Assembly (NCBI GenBank): GCA_958448165.1
Contig: CAUDCW010000008.1
Span: 1-64,000, forward strand
Reading direction: 5' to 3'
DNA from: an uncultured Oscillospiraceae bacterium
GTDB taxonomy: Bacteria > Bacillota > Clostridia > Oscillospirales > Acutalibacteraceae
Length of the DNA stretch: 64,000 nt
Numbering within the stretch: the first letter of the stretch is position 1; each line of letters begins with the position of its first letter. Shown in pieces: positions 19,232 through 27,267 of the stretch. Below the pieces are notes generated by a model. That model made no database searches. It saw only the letters and a program-made list of their open reading frames with translations, and was not told the origin of the DNA. The translations under genes were made by a program, and so were the position numbers.

Positions 19232-19307
19232 AGGGGTATAGCTCAGTTGGTAGAGCAGCGGTCTCCAAAACCGCGTGCCGAGGGTTCAAGTCCTTCTGCC
19301 CCTGCCA
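19232..19307 (+). tRNA. tRNA-Trp (CCA anticodon)
   Basis: A 76-nt cloverleaf: acceptor arms AGGGGTA/TGCCCCT, D arm GCTC/GAGC, anticodon stem GCGGT/ACCGC with loop CTCCAAA (anticodon CCA), T loop TTCAAGT, and encoded 3' CCA. It marks the left boundary of the prophage remnant. Confidence 0.97.
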
Positions 19308-19312
19308 AATAA

Positions 19313-19352
19313 GGATAACTGAAATGATACAATTTCGGTTATCCTTTTTTTT
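19313..19352 (+). terminator. tRNA-Trp terminator
   Basis: GGATAAC pairs with GTTATCC and the inner bases extend the stem; eight T residues follow. Confidence 0.9.
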
Positions 19353-19391
19353 GCATAAAAAAGCCATTTTTCGGCTCTATGGCAATAAAAG

Positions 19392-19449
19392 CTCCCCACC
19401 GGAAAGCTCAAAAACGCTTTATTTTGAGTCTCCGGTGGGGATTTTTTTG
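19392..19449 (+). terminator. second strong hairpin terminator
   Basis: TCCCCACCGGA (19393-19403) pairs with TCCGGTGGGGA (19431-19441), with an inner stem GCTCAAAA/TTTTGAG and a run of T after it. It is a typical phage- or element-borne terminator. Confidence 0.8.
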
Positions 19450-19461
19450 TTTTGTTAAAAA

Positions 19462-19536
19462 GTAATCGTTTGGGTTTATGGGGGTAATCGTTTAGTTTTA
19501 TGGGGTATCGTTTAGATATTGAACTATCGTTTAGAT
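19462..19536. repeat. four spaced direct repeats of ATCGTTT
   Basis: GTAATCGTTT occurs at 19462 and 19484, GTATCGTTTAGAT at 19505 and CTATCGTTTAGAT at 19524, with spacings of 22, 21 and 19 bp. They end where recognisable terminase sequence begins. Confidence 0.7.
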
Positions 19537-19883
19537 TTGATAGATGGGGCGCTGTTCAGATGGTGCAGAACCTTGAGGGTATGGGATTCACTGTTGTTCC
19601 CTTCGGTCAGGGTTTTAAGGATATGTCACCACCCACAAAGGAGCTTATGAAACTAACCCTTGAACAGAAAATCGCCCACGGCGGTCACCCTGTTTTGCGA
19701 TGGAATATGGACAACATCTTCATTCGTACAGACCCGGCCGGAAATATAAAAGCAGACAAAGAAAAATCCACAGAGAAAATTGACGGTGCCGTTGCCACAA
19801 TTATGGCACTGGACAGAGCAATTCGCTGTGGGAATGATACGAGTGAAAGCGTATATAACGACAGAGGAATTTTATTTATATAA
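19500..19883 (+). pseudogene. phage terminase large subunit, C-terminal fragment
   Basis: From about residue 12 onward this 127-residue frame reads like the C-terminal nuclease region of an HK97-type terminase large subunit ('FDRWGAVQMVQNLEGMGFTV', 'HPVLRWNMDNIFI', 'KIDGAVATIMALDRAI'). The ATPase half and most of the protein are missing. The first residues are encoded by the ATCGTTT repeats, not by terminase sequence. The gene cannot package DNA. Confidence 0.85.
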
Positions 19884-19897
19884 AGGAGATTGATTTT

Positions 19898-20038
19898 ATG
19901 AACATTTTAAAAGGGCTTTTTCACTCAAGAGATAAGCCTAAAAACAGAACAGCAGGCAGTGCATATACATTCTACACAGGCAGAAGGGCAATGTTACGGT
20001 CAAGATTGACGGTATTGCCGCCAGTGCTGCATCTGTAA
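19898..20038 (+). pseudogene. phage portal protein, N-terminal fragment
   Basis: A GGAG site and ATG 19898 start 'MNILKGLFHSRDKP', which resembles the beginning of clostridial siphovirus portal proteins. Portal sequence stops near codon 29, where the DNA becomes ClpP sequence in another frame; the frame ends 46 codons after the start. It is a deletion remnant. Confidence 0.7.
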
Positions 20039-20325
20039 TTGCTATGGCAGGTACAGAGGTTTTGATGTCACCTGTTTCAACAATGATGATACACAACCCA
20101 GCTACCGTTGCTATGGGCGACCACAACGAAATGCAAAAGGCTATTGAAATGCTTAACGAGGTCAAGGAAAGTATCATAAACGCCTACGAAATCAAAACAG
20201 GCTTATCAAGAGCAAAGCTGTCACACTTAATGGATTCTGAAACCTGGATGAACGCAAACAAGGCAGTTGAGCTTGGCTTTGCAGACGGTATTATTTCACG
20301 AAATGCTTTATTCCTTCGGCGAGAA
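19979..20325 (+). pseudogene. phage ClpP-type prohead protease fragment
   Basis: In the frame from about 19984 the sequence reads 'NVTVKIDGIAASAASVIAMA' and 'MMIHNPATVAMGD', the serine and histidine motifs of phage ClpP-like proteases. The N-terminus is lost at the portal junction and the C-terminus runs into another gene fragment near 20310. No start codon or ribosome binding site fits the surviving piece. Confidence 0.8.
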
Positions 20326-20461
20326 TGACCGCAGAACACAGCAGTGGCAGATAAAGCTCAATAACGCACAGGCAACGCTGAACGACCTTGAAAAGGAGTT
20401 AAAGGACAACAACGATACCCTCGACAAAACTGCAGACGAGCTTAAGTCAGACGGTGAATGA
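20310..20461 (+). pseudogene. tape-measure protein fragment
   Basis: A short frame reads 'ENDRRTQQWQIKLNNAQATL' followed by an Asp/Lys/Leu-rich coiled stretch, typical of the N-terminal part of a phage tail tape-measure protein. It is joined on the left to ClpP sequence and on the right (about 20450) to a tail gene, with nearly all of the gene deleted. Confidence 0.6.
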
Positions 20462-20990
20462 AATCGTTCCCGATAGGTCATATACGGTATCAATCAGAGC
20501 AAGAAAGCCGTATTCAGCATACACAGCGTATTTCTACATTCAATACAACGGTATCAAAAAAGAATATCTTTTCAACACAACCGATTCCTTTGACTGGACT
20601 GATTTTTCTGTTGTACTGCCCGATGTGTCTGACTCGTCAATTACCATATGTGCATACAGCCGTGACGCACCTCTGTATATTTCAGACATTATGCTCACAG
20701 ACGGAAGTATTGCCCGAAAGTGGACTCCTGCGCCAAATGAGATATACACAAATGAGGTTAAAATCGACCGCAAAGGAATTGAGGTTTCAAACAGCAAATC
20801 AAAGCAGAAAACGGTAATTACAAACACAGAGTTTTCCGGCTACTACAACAACGAGAAGATTTTTACTTTGAACAAGGACGAAACGCAGACCAAGAAAACA
20901 ACGGTTGACGGAGAGCTGACTATAGGCAAAACAAAGTTCATTCCAATGGCTGATACTTCACAGGGACTTAACATTGTAATACTCGATTAA
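20450..20990 (+). pseudogene. phage tail protein, C-terminal fragment
   Basis: About 178 residues of a minor tail or prophage-endopeptidase-tail type protein ('SDIMLTDGSIARKWTPAPNE', then a repeat-like C-terminus). Its reading frame begins inside the tape-measure fragment without its own ribosome binding site, so the N-terminal part was lost in a deletion. The following gene starts 12 bp after its stop. Confidence 0.7.
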
Positions 20991-21002
20991 GGAGGCTTTT
21001 AA

Positions 21003-22355
21003 ATGGCAGACAAGGCGTCTATACTTAACAGAGTGGAAACGGTTTCCATTGACACTGATACCGTACAGATTTTTCTCAATGCTACTGTTTACAACTCATC
21101 ATACAAACATCAGCTGACAATACATATACGAGGAGTTCCGATTGCAAGCGTGGATGATATTTCTTTGTCAACGGGAACTGCACAGAGGACAATAACTCTT
21201 TCATCTGACACAAAAGAGGCAATACAGAAATATATGTTTGAGGACAAGTCGGTATCAGCAACTTTTGTTCTTGCAACCAGCAAGGGTTCTACTCTTATCG
21301 GCACTTCATCAAAGACTGCGACAATTCGGACAAAGGCAGCAAACTCTGCACCGCTGTTTTCTGAATTCACCTGTGCAGACAGCAACAGCACCACTTCAGC
21401 AGTTACAGGCGGCAATCCTTATTACATTCAGGGTTACTCTACCTTAAAGATAACTCCGGGGACTGCCACATCAAGGAACTGGTCGCAAATTACGAAATAC
21501 ACAGCCGTATGTAACGGAGTAACTGTTTCAAATACTGACGGTGGTGTTTTAAATCTCGGCATAATTTCAAAGAGCGGAAATGTTACTGTAAAGGTGACGG
21601 TTACCGATTCACGAGGATATACAAGAAGTGTTTACAAAACGATAAATGTTATCCCGTATGACAGACCGAATGTTTACTCAATTACGCTCCGCAGGACTAA
21701 TGAAATTGAGTCGGAAATCCAGCTTGTATTTAATGGCTCAATTTCAGGAATAACCATTGACGGAACAAACAAAAACAGTCTTAAATCAGTCCGTTACCGA
21801 TACAAGAAAACAAACGCATCATCATACGGAAATTTCACAGATTTATTAAGCTCGGTCGCAGTAAGCGGCACGAGCTTTTCTTTTTCCAATTTGGAGCTTT
21901 GTGACTTTGATGTTAATTCATCATACAACTTCCATCTTGAAATTCGTGATGTTTTCGGCTCTATGACTGTTACGGATATGTATTTCACAGTACCGCAGGG
22001 AACTCCCCTTATTGCACTTCGAAAGAAGATGGTGGGCATTAACAACCCAAACCCGAAGGCGGCTCTTGATGTTACGGGCGAAATATATATGAACGGTTTC
22101 AGCGTTATGGGACTTCAGCAGGCGGCTATTGCAGATGATGTCAGCCTTAACGAGCTGACATCACCCGGAATTTATTTCAGGCGGTCAGTACCGCAGGAAA
22201 ACCTCAATTATCCGGCACTTGTGTTTGGTATGCTTGAGGTATTTTCCTGCAGTGTAAATCTTGTAATTCAGCGCTACACTGCAAGGGATTCACCCTTTGA
22301 TACATATATTCGTTCAAGGGTCAATTCCACGTGGAGTGCGTGGGTTAAAAAATAG
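21003..22355 (+). CDS. phage tail-fibre/baseplate protein (DUF859-like)
   Basis: This 450-residue protein starts at ATG with AAGGAGG upstream. The beta-rich, Ser/Thr-rich sequence with immunoglobulin-like segments and a C-terminal 'FDTYIRSRVNSTWSAWVKK' resembles siphovirus tail proteins of the DUF859 type, which form host-contact structures. It appears intact, unlike the genes before it. The family assignment is from memory of sequence style. Confidence 0.7.
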   Translation: MADKASILNRVETVSIDTDTVQIFLNATVYNSSYKHQLTIHIRGVPIASVDDISLSTGTAQRTITLSSDTKEAIQKYMFEDKSVSATFVLATSKGSTLIGTSSKTATIRTKAANSAPLFSEFTCADSNSTTSAVTGGNPYYIQGYSTLKITPGTATSRNWSQITKYTAVCNGVTVSNTDGGVLNLGIISKSGNVTVKVTVTDSRGYTRSVYKTINVIPYDRPNVYSITLRRTNEIESEIQLVFNGSISGITIDGTNKNSLKSVRYRYKKTNASSYGNFTDLLSSVAVSGTSFSFSNLELCDFDVNSSYNFHLEIRDVFGSMTVTDMYFTVPQGTPLIALRKKMVGINNPNPKAALDVTGEIYMNGFSVMGLQQAAIADDVSLNELTSPGIYFRRSVPQENLNYPALVFGMLEVFSCSVNLVIQRYTARDSPFDTYIRSRVNSTWSAWVKK

Positions 22356-22381
22356 AGAATAAAATGAATGGAGGATTTTTT

Positions 22382-22786
22382 ATGAAACAAATCTGGAACA
22401 CAATACAAATTGTTTTCTCCGCTTTCGGCGGCTTTCTCGGCTGGTTCTTAGGCGGAGCAGACGGATTTTTGTATGCGCTTATTGCATTTGTAGTGACCGA
22501 CTACATAACAGGACTGATGTGCGCTTTTGCAGACCGCAATCTTTCAAGCGAGATAGGCTTTAAAGGCATCTGCAGAAAGGTGTTGATTTTCGCACTTGTG
22601 GGAATTGCAAATCTTGTAGATGTGTTCATTTTGCAAGAGGTCGGAGTGCTGCGGACGGCAGTAATCTTCTTCTACCTTTCAAACGAGGGAGTTTCAATTC
22701 TTGAAAACTCATCACACTTAGGACTGCCAATACCAGAGAAACTAAAATCTGTGCTTTCACAATTACACAACAGGGAGGGCAAATAA
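22382..22786 (+). CDS. phage holin (holin 4/TcdE-like family)
   Basis: The start is ATG 22382 with GGAGG 8 nt upstream; the upstream ATG at 22364 overlaps that site. The protein is about 134 residues with three to four hydrophobic segments and the family-type stretch 'VTDYITGLMCAFADRNLSSE'. It would permeabilise the membrane to release the endolysin encoded just downstream. Confidence 0.85.
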   Translation: MKQIWNTIQIVFSAFGGFLGWFLGGADGFLYALIAFVVTDYITGLMCAFADRNLSSEIGFKGICRKVLIFALVGIANLVDVFILQEVGVLRTAVIFFYLSNEGVSILENSSHLGLPIPEKLKSVLSQLHNREGK

Positions 22787-22873
22787 ATGACTGACGAAAA
22801 AGTAATCACAACCGAGCAGGACATTCCTGCAGAAACACTTGAAAATTTATCAAACAACAAGGGAGAGGAATAA
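22787..22873 (+). CDS. 28-residue acidic peptide between holin and endolysin
   Basis: ATG 22787 follows GGGAGGG and encodes 28 residues rich in Glu and Asn, with no membrane segment. Its stop is 2 bp before the endolysin start, so it may serve only to couple translation. Function unknown. Confidence 0.55.
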   Translation: MTDEKVITTEQDIPAETLENLSNNKGEE

Positions 22874-22875
22874 CT

Positions 22876-23796
22876 ATGGCTTACACAAACAGCAAATTAG
22901 TAAACTACACAAGAATTTCACCAAACAGAAGCGTCAACAGAAATCATAAGATTGATACCGTTTCAATCCACTGCGTAGTGGGTCAGTGTTCTGTTGAAAC
23001 CCTCGGCTCAATCTTTGCATCTTCAAGCAAAGAGGCAAGCTCAAATTACGGCATCGGATATGACGGACGAGTCGGTTTGTATGTAGAGGAAAAAGACCGC
23101 AGCTGGTGTACCTCATCTTCATCAAACGATAACAGAGCTATCACTATTGAGGTTGCGTCCGATACCTACCACCCTTACAGGGTTAAAGATGTAGCCTACA
23201 AGTCGTTGATTAAGCTGCTCGTTGACATCTGCAAGCGAAACGGTATCAAGGAGCTTAAATGGAAAGCAGACAAGTCACTTATCGGACAGGTTGACAAGCA
23301 GAATATGACCGTACACAGGTGGTTTGCAAACAAAAGTTGTCCGGGTAATTATCTCTACAATCTTCACGGACAGATTGCAAAGGAAGTAAATACACAGCTC
23401 GGCTTAGGCACATCTTCAACACCAAAGAAAACACTCTATCGTGTGAGAAAGTCGTGGAAGGATGTAAAATCGCAAAAGGGTGCTTTCTATGATTTGTCAA
23501 ATGCAAAGAAGTGTGCCGACCAGAACAACGGCTATTCTGTATTTGATGAAAGCGGCAAGGCGGTTTATACTTCAAAAGCCACGAACAGCACAAACTCATT
23601 CAAGGTGCAGATTTCAATTTCAGATTTGAACATCCGCAAAGGTCCCGGCACAAACTACGCCACAACAGGCAAGTTCACCGGCAAGGGAGTTTTCACCATT
23701 GTCGAAACAAAGCAAGGCACAGGCTCCACCAAAGGCTGGGGCAAGCTGAAGAGCGGTGCAGGCTGGATTGCGCTGGACTACGCAAAGAAGATATAG
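22876..23796 (+). CDS. phage endolysin, N-acetylmuramoyl-L-alanine amidase
   Basis: This 306-residue protein has an N-terminal Amidase_2-type domain (about residues 10-165) with zinc ligands His32, His147 and Cys155 in 'SIHCVVG', 'TVHRWF' and 'NKSCPG'. A linker domain follows (about 185-235), then a bacterial SH3 domain from about 240 to the end that binds the cell wall. It cuts the amide bond between MurNAc and L-alanine. It appears intact. Confidence 0.9.
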   Translation: MAYTNSKLVNYTRISPNRSVNRNHKIDTVSIHCVVGQCSVETLGSIFASSSKEASSNYGIGYDGRVGLYVEEKDRSWCTSSSSNDNRAITIEVASDTYHPYRVKDVAYKSLIKLLVDICKRNGIKELKWKADKSLIGQVDKQNMTVHRWFANKSCPGNYLYNLHGQIAKEVNTQLGLGTSSTPKKTLYRVRKSWKDVKSQKGAFYDLSNAKKCADQNNGYSVFDESGKAVYTSKATNSTNSFKVQISISDLNIRKGPGTNYATTGKFTGKGVFTIVETKQGTGSTKGWGKLKSGAGWIALDYAKKI

Positions 23797-23802
23797 ACTA
23801 CT

Positions 23803-23842
23803 AACAGGGTCTGTTGGAATTACTCCAGTAGATCCTGTTTTT
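23803..23842 (+). terminator. lysis-module terminator
   Basis: An interrupted stem between AACAGGGTCT and GATCCTGTT is followed by TTTTT, directly after the endolysin stop. Confidence 0.7.
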
Positions 23843-23913
23843 GTGAAAGCTCGTCAAAACGGCGCTCCCATCTCAAATAGCTCTTGAGGGATGTCTCAGA
23901 AATGGAGGTCACT

Positions 23914-24024
23914 ATGACGAACGAACAGAAACAGCAAATCAAAAAGTTGCGACAGGCCGGATATGGATACGCCGGTTCCACCGGTAAAGCCATCGACAGG
24001 CTTCAGCTTACATTGTCAAAGTAG
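23914..24024 (+). pseudogene. truncated helix-turn-helix ORF 1
   Basis: With a GGAGG-type site and ATG 23914, this 36-codon frame begins 'MTNEQKQQIKKLRQAGYGYA', which looks like the first helices of a resolvase-like helix-turn-helix. It then degenerates. The start of the mini-gene at 24266 is clearly related. Probably a decayed gene start. Confidence 0.5.
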
Positions 24025-24100
24025 TGTTATAGTCACACAACTCCTAACACTATCTCACATCATCCAACACAATCCAGACACTCAAACACACAATTTCTAA

Positions 24101-24140
24101 CCCCGTATCAGGCTTTTCGGCTTGGTACGGGGCTTTTTTG
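24101..24140 (+). terminator. terminator hairpin
   Basis: CCCCGTATCA pairs with TGGTACGGGG, followed by CTTTTTTG. Confidence 0.8.
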
Positions 24141-24265
24141 TTGTCATATACCAACAAAATATAAGTTTATGTTTGTGTACTATGTTTGTACCCACTATTT
24201 GAAATTTTTAGTTTTTGACCGTTTAAAATCAGTTGTTCTCCTGAATTAACTGTGGAGGCGATTTT

Positions 24266-24352
24266 ATGCTTACACAGGAACAGAAAAATCAAATCGCGCA
24301 GTTGCGTGAGAACGGAAACGGATGGTATAATTTAGAAGCCACCAATTCTTAA
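24266..24352 (+). pseudogene. truncated helix-turn-helix ORF 2, interrupted by an inverted-repeat element
   Basis: GGAGG and ATG 24266 start a 28-codon frame 'MLTQEQKNQIAQLRENGNGW...', similar to the frame at 23914. After codon 22 the sequence enters the inverted-repeat element that begins at 24338, which supplies the stop codon. This looks like insertional disruption of the gene. Confidence 0.55.
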
Positions 24353-24495
24353 TAACAATTAAATAACACACTGTAAAACTATAAAGTTTTACTGGCTATG
24401 ATAAAAACAAGTTTGTGCTTTACTTTTGGTAAAAGCGCAGGCTCTATTTAACATTCTTGTTTGTTCATAGCAGTGTGTTATTAAAGATTGGTGGC
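24338..24495. mobile_element. 158-bp structured inverted-repeat (MITE-like) element
   Basis: The ends are inverted: GCCACCAAT and, after a 3-base mismatch, TAATAACA and CACTG on the left (24338-24373) match the complement of 24471-24495, with an 11-nt bulge on the left arm. Inside are a perfect hairpin GTAAAACT-ATAA-AGTTTTAC (24373-24392), a longer pairing of GCTATGA...AACAAG with CTTGTTTGTTCATAGC, and a further hairpin at about 24417-24435. No ORF is present. Confidence 0.7.
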
Positions 24496-24516
24496 ACAAT
24501 CAGGAGCAGCGTTTTT

Positions 24517-24546
24517 CAGGCGCGGTCTTGACTGCGCCTTTTTCTT
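24517..24546 (+). terminator. terminator before the SLOG gene
   Basis: AGGCGC pairs with GCGCCT around a 10-nt loop, followed by TTTTCTTTT. It separates transcription from the phage side from the next gene. Confidence 0.65.
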
Positions 24547-24559
24547 TTAGGTGGGGCTT

Positions 24560-25012
24560 ATGGGTAACAAAAAATCAGCGGTGTTTATTGGTCACCGAAA
24601 CTGTCCGGGCATCGATTCAGAGCGAATGATGCCTTTTATTGAAATGCTGATAGCAGAAGGCATAGACACATTCTACAACGGAGGAATGGGTCAATTTGAT
24701 AGAACCGCAGCCTTTGCTGTTAATAAGCTAAAAACCAGATATCCGAACATAAAAAACATACTTGTAATTCCGTATCAGAGTTTCCGTATAGTGAATAAAG
24801 AAATGTTCGATGAAATTATTATGCCGTTTGCGGAACAGCGCGAAAGCAATGTATTCTTCATTGGCGCGATTCCGAAACGAAACCATTATATGGTTGAATC
24901 GTCCAGCTATGCCCTCTGCTATGTTAGCGGTGCTCCCGGCGGTGCGACTGACACCTATAAGTACGCACAGGACAAAGGATTGAAGCTATTTAATCTGTAT
25001 AACCTAACTTAA
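24560..25012 (+). CDS. SLOG-type Rossmann-fold protein (DUF1273/YspA-like)
   Basis: The start is ATG 24560 with AGGTGGGG just upstream. The protein is about 150 residues. The pattern 'FIGHRNCPG', 'TFYNGGMGQFD' and a late 'SGAPGGATDTYKYA' fits the SLOG/DUF1273 family, predicted to bind nucleotide-derived ligands. Members occur in phages, mobile elements and some defence loci; no effector domain is fused here. It converges with the five-gene recombinase operon. Confidence 0.7.
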   Translation: MGNKKSAVFIGHRNCPGIDSERMMPFIEMLIAEGIDTFYNGGMGQFDRTAAFAVNKLKTRYPNIKNILVIPYQSFRIVNKEMFDEIIMPFAEQRESNVFFIGAIPKRNHYMVESSSYALCYVSGAPGGATDTYKYAQDKGLKLFNLYNLT

Positions 25013-25069
25013 CACGAAGCCGTGTTCAACGCCTTATCGATAGGGCTTTTGTTTTTGAAACACAACTCG

Positions 25070-25993
25070 CTATTCATCATCAGCCTTGGCATTGGCTTCC
25101 TCGGTCACTGCGGTATCAAGCGAAAGCTGTTCAGACTCATCAAATGTCTCATCAGAACCAGTCGGTTGTTCGTCAATCGGCTGGTTTATTTTTTTCCCTT
25201 TTCCAACGAGGTAAATGTTTGTCATTGGAAGTCGGTTGTATTTCATTTTCTTGGTGTAGTAAATATAAATCGCCTCGGCAAAACCCTTTGAACCGGAAAG
25301 ACGCTCCTTGGCTGTACGGATGATTTCTTTCGGGCTGACTATGCCCAGTTTTTCCTTGAAAAGTTCATCGTGGATTTGGTCGCCGAAAGCAACAATAAAT
25401 ATTGCCACTCCCTTCAGCATACCCGACAGTAGCGATTCCGACTCACCTTCCCAAGCCATAACAATAAGCCGGAGGGTGCGGTCAAGGACATCTATTCCAA
25501 ACTTGTTGTAAATGTACTCAAGTGCTCCTACCGCGCCGATACAGCAATCGTCCTTTGCTTTCGTTATTTTCAGGTGATACGAGTTCACCAAAGTAAGTAT
25601 TTCTTGCTGGGTTGAGTTTTCAGCCTCAATGTTAGCGTTAAATACATCATATGGCGATAATCGCTTGACGTGCTTTTGCTGATTTGCAAAGGTATCCGCC
25701 TCTTTAATATAGCCCATATCATCGTACACCATACACCACACAGGAGTCTCACGAGAGCCGGAAACAAGCGCGACAATCTCGATGGTGTGCTGACCATCAA
25801 ATACATAATTCAATCCGTCTCTGCGACTTACCTTTGCCGGATTAATTTGGTAGAGGTCAAAGTTTTCCGCTGTTTTCAAAATATGGTCTTTAGATAAAGC
25901 GCGCTGGTAGTCCTGATTGGAAACCAAATCACAAATCGGTATTTTTTCAAAGTGGACATTTGGGACAAATAAGCTATAATCAATCTCATCCAT
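25070..25993 (-). CDS. ParB/sulfiredoxin-fold protein (DUF6551-like)
   Basis: This 307-residue protein has an N-terminal ParB/Srx-like domain: 'LVSNQDYQRALSKDHILKTA', then 'YVFDGQHTIEIVAL' where ParB proteins have their GERR-type motif. The C-terminal 50 residues are acidic and low-complexity. It is the last of five overlapping genes, overlapping the previous one by 8 bp. Such proteins are common in clostridial mobile elements. A nuclease or NTPase activity cannot be read from the sequence. Confidence 0.65.
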   Translation of the reverse strand: MDEIDYSLFVPNVHFEKIPICDLVSNQDYQRALSKDHILKTAENFDLYQINPAKVSRRDGLNYVFDGQHTIEIVALVSGSRETPVWCMVYDDMGYIKEADTFANQQKHVKRLSPYDVFNANIEAENSTQQEILTLVNSYHLKITKAKDDCCIGAVGALEYIYNKFGIDVLDRTLRLIVMAWEGESESLLSGMLKGVAIFIVAFGDQIHDELFKEKLGIVSPKEIIRTAKERLSGSKGFAEAIYIYYTKKMKYNRLPMTNIYLVGKGKKINQPIDEQPTGSDETFDESEQLSLDTAVTEEANAKADDE

Positions 25994-26894
25994 TTTCGCT
26001 TTCCTCCATTTCGTAAAGGAAGTCGCTCATTATGTTTATCGTAGCAATAAGCTCCCGGCGAAGGCGATGCTTCGTTTCTACTGTCGCGGCTCTGAAGTTT
26101 GCACTTTCCTTAACGCGGAGTAGGGAGCCATACCATGTAGGTATTGTATAGAATAGGCTTTTTAGTTCCGAGTCTGGATTATACACAGGAATACCTTTTA
26201 TGGTTTGCTCTACGATTACGCGCTCCTTGGTTTCCGGTTTTGTAGACACAGTTGAAACCGCCGGGGATGTTTTCTGCTTTTTACCGCTCAATAAAGTGTC
26301 AATAGCCTTGCGGCGCGGCATTGAGGACATTTTCAGAACAGCTTGGAGCGCATCAATCGATACGCGGATTTCGTCTCTCAAAACCTTAAGGAACAGCTCG
26401 TGGGACTCGGTGTCAATCTGATTGAGAATGTCCGTGTAAATACCGTATTTGTATATGGTTTGAGAGTTTACACCATATTCTTTCGCAAGCCTCTCGCGCG
26501 TTTTAGAAGCTGAATTATCATAGGAATATTGAGAATCGCTAAATTTCGGCTTCATCTTGGCGAGGGTTTTCTCGGCGTGAAAACGACATCCTATTAGGTA
26601 CTTCTTCATATTTTCATTTGTTTTCTCACTGGCGAGATGGTGTTTGCTTATTTCTGATATTGCAACTTCTACGCTGGGATAGTCCTCATTAACCACGTCA
26701 ACGTCAACCTCGTGTTGCCTGCAAATTTCATAAGCATCATAGTCCATAAGGAGAAACTCGTTCCAAAATATGAAGGGCTTTTTGTACCCATCAGCAAGGA
26801 TTTCATTCTCCAGCCTTTGATATTCATCTTTGTCAAGCGGTAGCTCCATGCGTTTAAATCCCGGTATCGTTTTTAGTTCATTCAGTTCCATCAT
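25986..26894 (-). CDS. ParB-like protein with helix-turn-helix
   Basis: This 302-residue protein has an N-terminal ParB-type half ('PLDKDEYQRLENEILADGYK', then a 'VAISEISKHHLASEKT' segment like plasmid ParB-like regulators). Next comes a helix-turn-helix region ('RERLAKEYGVNSQTIYKYG', about residues 130-150) and a helical C-terminus. It probably binds DNA. It overlaps the gene before it by 17 bp and the gene after it by 8 bp. Confidence 0.65.
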   Translation of the reverse strand: MMELNELKTIPGFKRMELPLDKDEYQRLENEILADGYKKPFIFWNEFLLMDYDAYEICRQHEVDVDVVNEDYPSVEVAISEISKHHLASEKTNENMKKYLIGCRFHAEKTLAKMKPKFSDSQYSYDNSASKTRERLAKEYGVNSQTIYKYGIYTDILNQIDTESHELFLKVLRDEIRVSIDALQAVLKMSSMPRRKAIDTLLSGKKQKTSPAVSTVSTKPETKERVIVEQTIKGIPVYNPDSELKSLFYTIPTWYGSLLRVKESANFRAATVETKHRLRRELIATINIMSDFLYEMEESENG

Positions 26895-27267
26895 TCGTTC
26901 TACTCCTTGATATTATTTCTGTATATTCTAATAAATTGAAAACGGCTAAATTTCGACTCGGAATGAATTTGCCATCAAACCTATATCGCTTACCCTCTTC
27001 GATTTCATTACACACTGCCGCCATTTGCTGGATTAACGTTCGGCTGTATAGTTCGACACTCCTATCTCCGCGCTTTGAAAAATACAACCTATGTGCTCCG
27101 TTCTCGTCTTTGTTGGTACCCATAATTCCAAGTGTCATATCTTCAGGATTGATAATCAAAACAACGTATTTGGGATAGCCCATTTCCGCGAGTGTATTCG
27201 CGTGAATTCTGATTCGATACCGAGAACAGTCCAATGCAATAGATGTTGTTTTTTCTTGATTACTCAT
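26878..27267 (-). CDS. small recombinase-associated protein
   Basis: The start is ATG 27267, with GGAGG 7 nt upstream, giving 129 residues; the longer frame to 27387 overlaps the previous gene with no site. Its layout ('IHANTLAEMGYPKYVVLIIN', later 'GKRYRFDGKFI...LFNL-like...EYTEII') weakly follows the C-terminal module of the recombinase and the 224-residue protein before it. I infer a third, shorter relative. Function unknown. Confidence 0.6.
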   Translation of the reverse strand: MSNQEKTTSIALDCSRYRIRIHANTLAEMGYPKYVVLIINPEDMTLGIMGTNKDENGAHRLYFSKRGDRSVELYSRTLIQQMAAVCNEIEEGKRYRFDGKFIPSRNLAVFNLLEYTEIISRSRTNDGTE

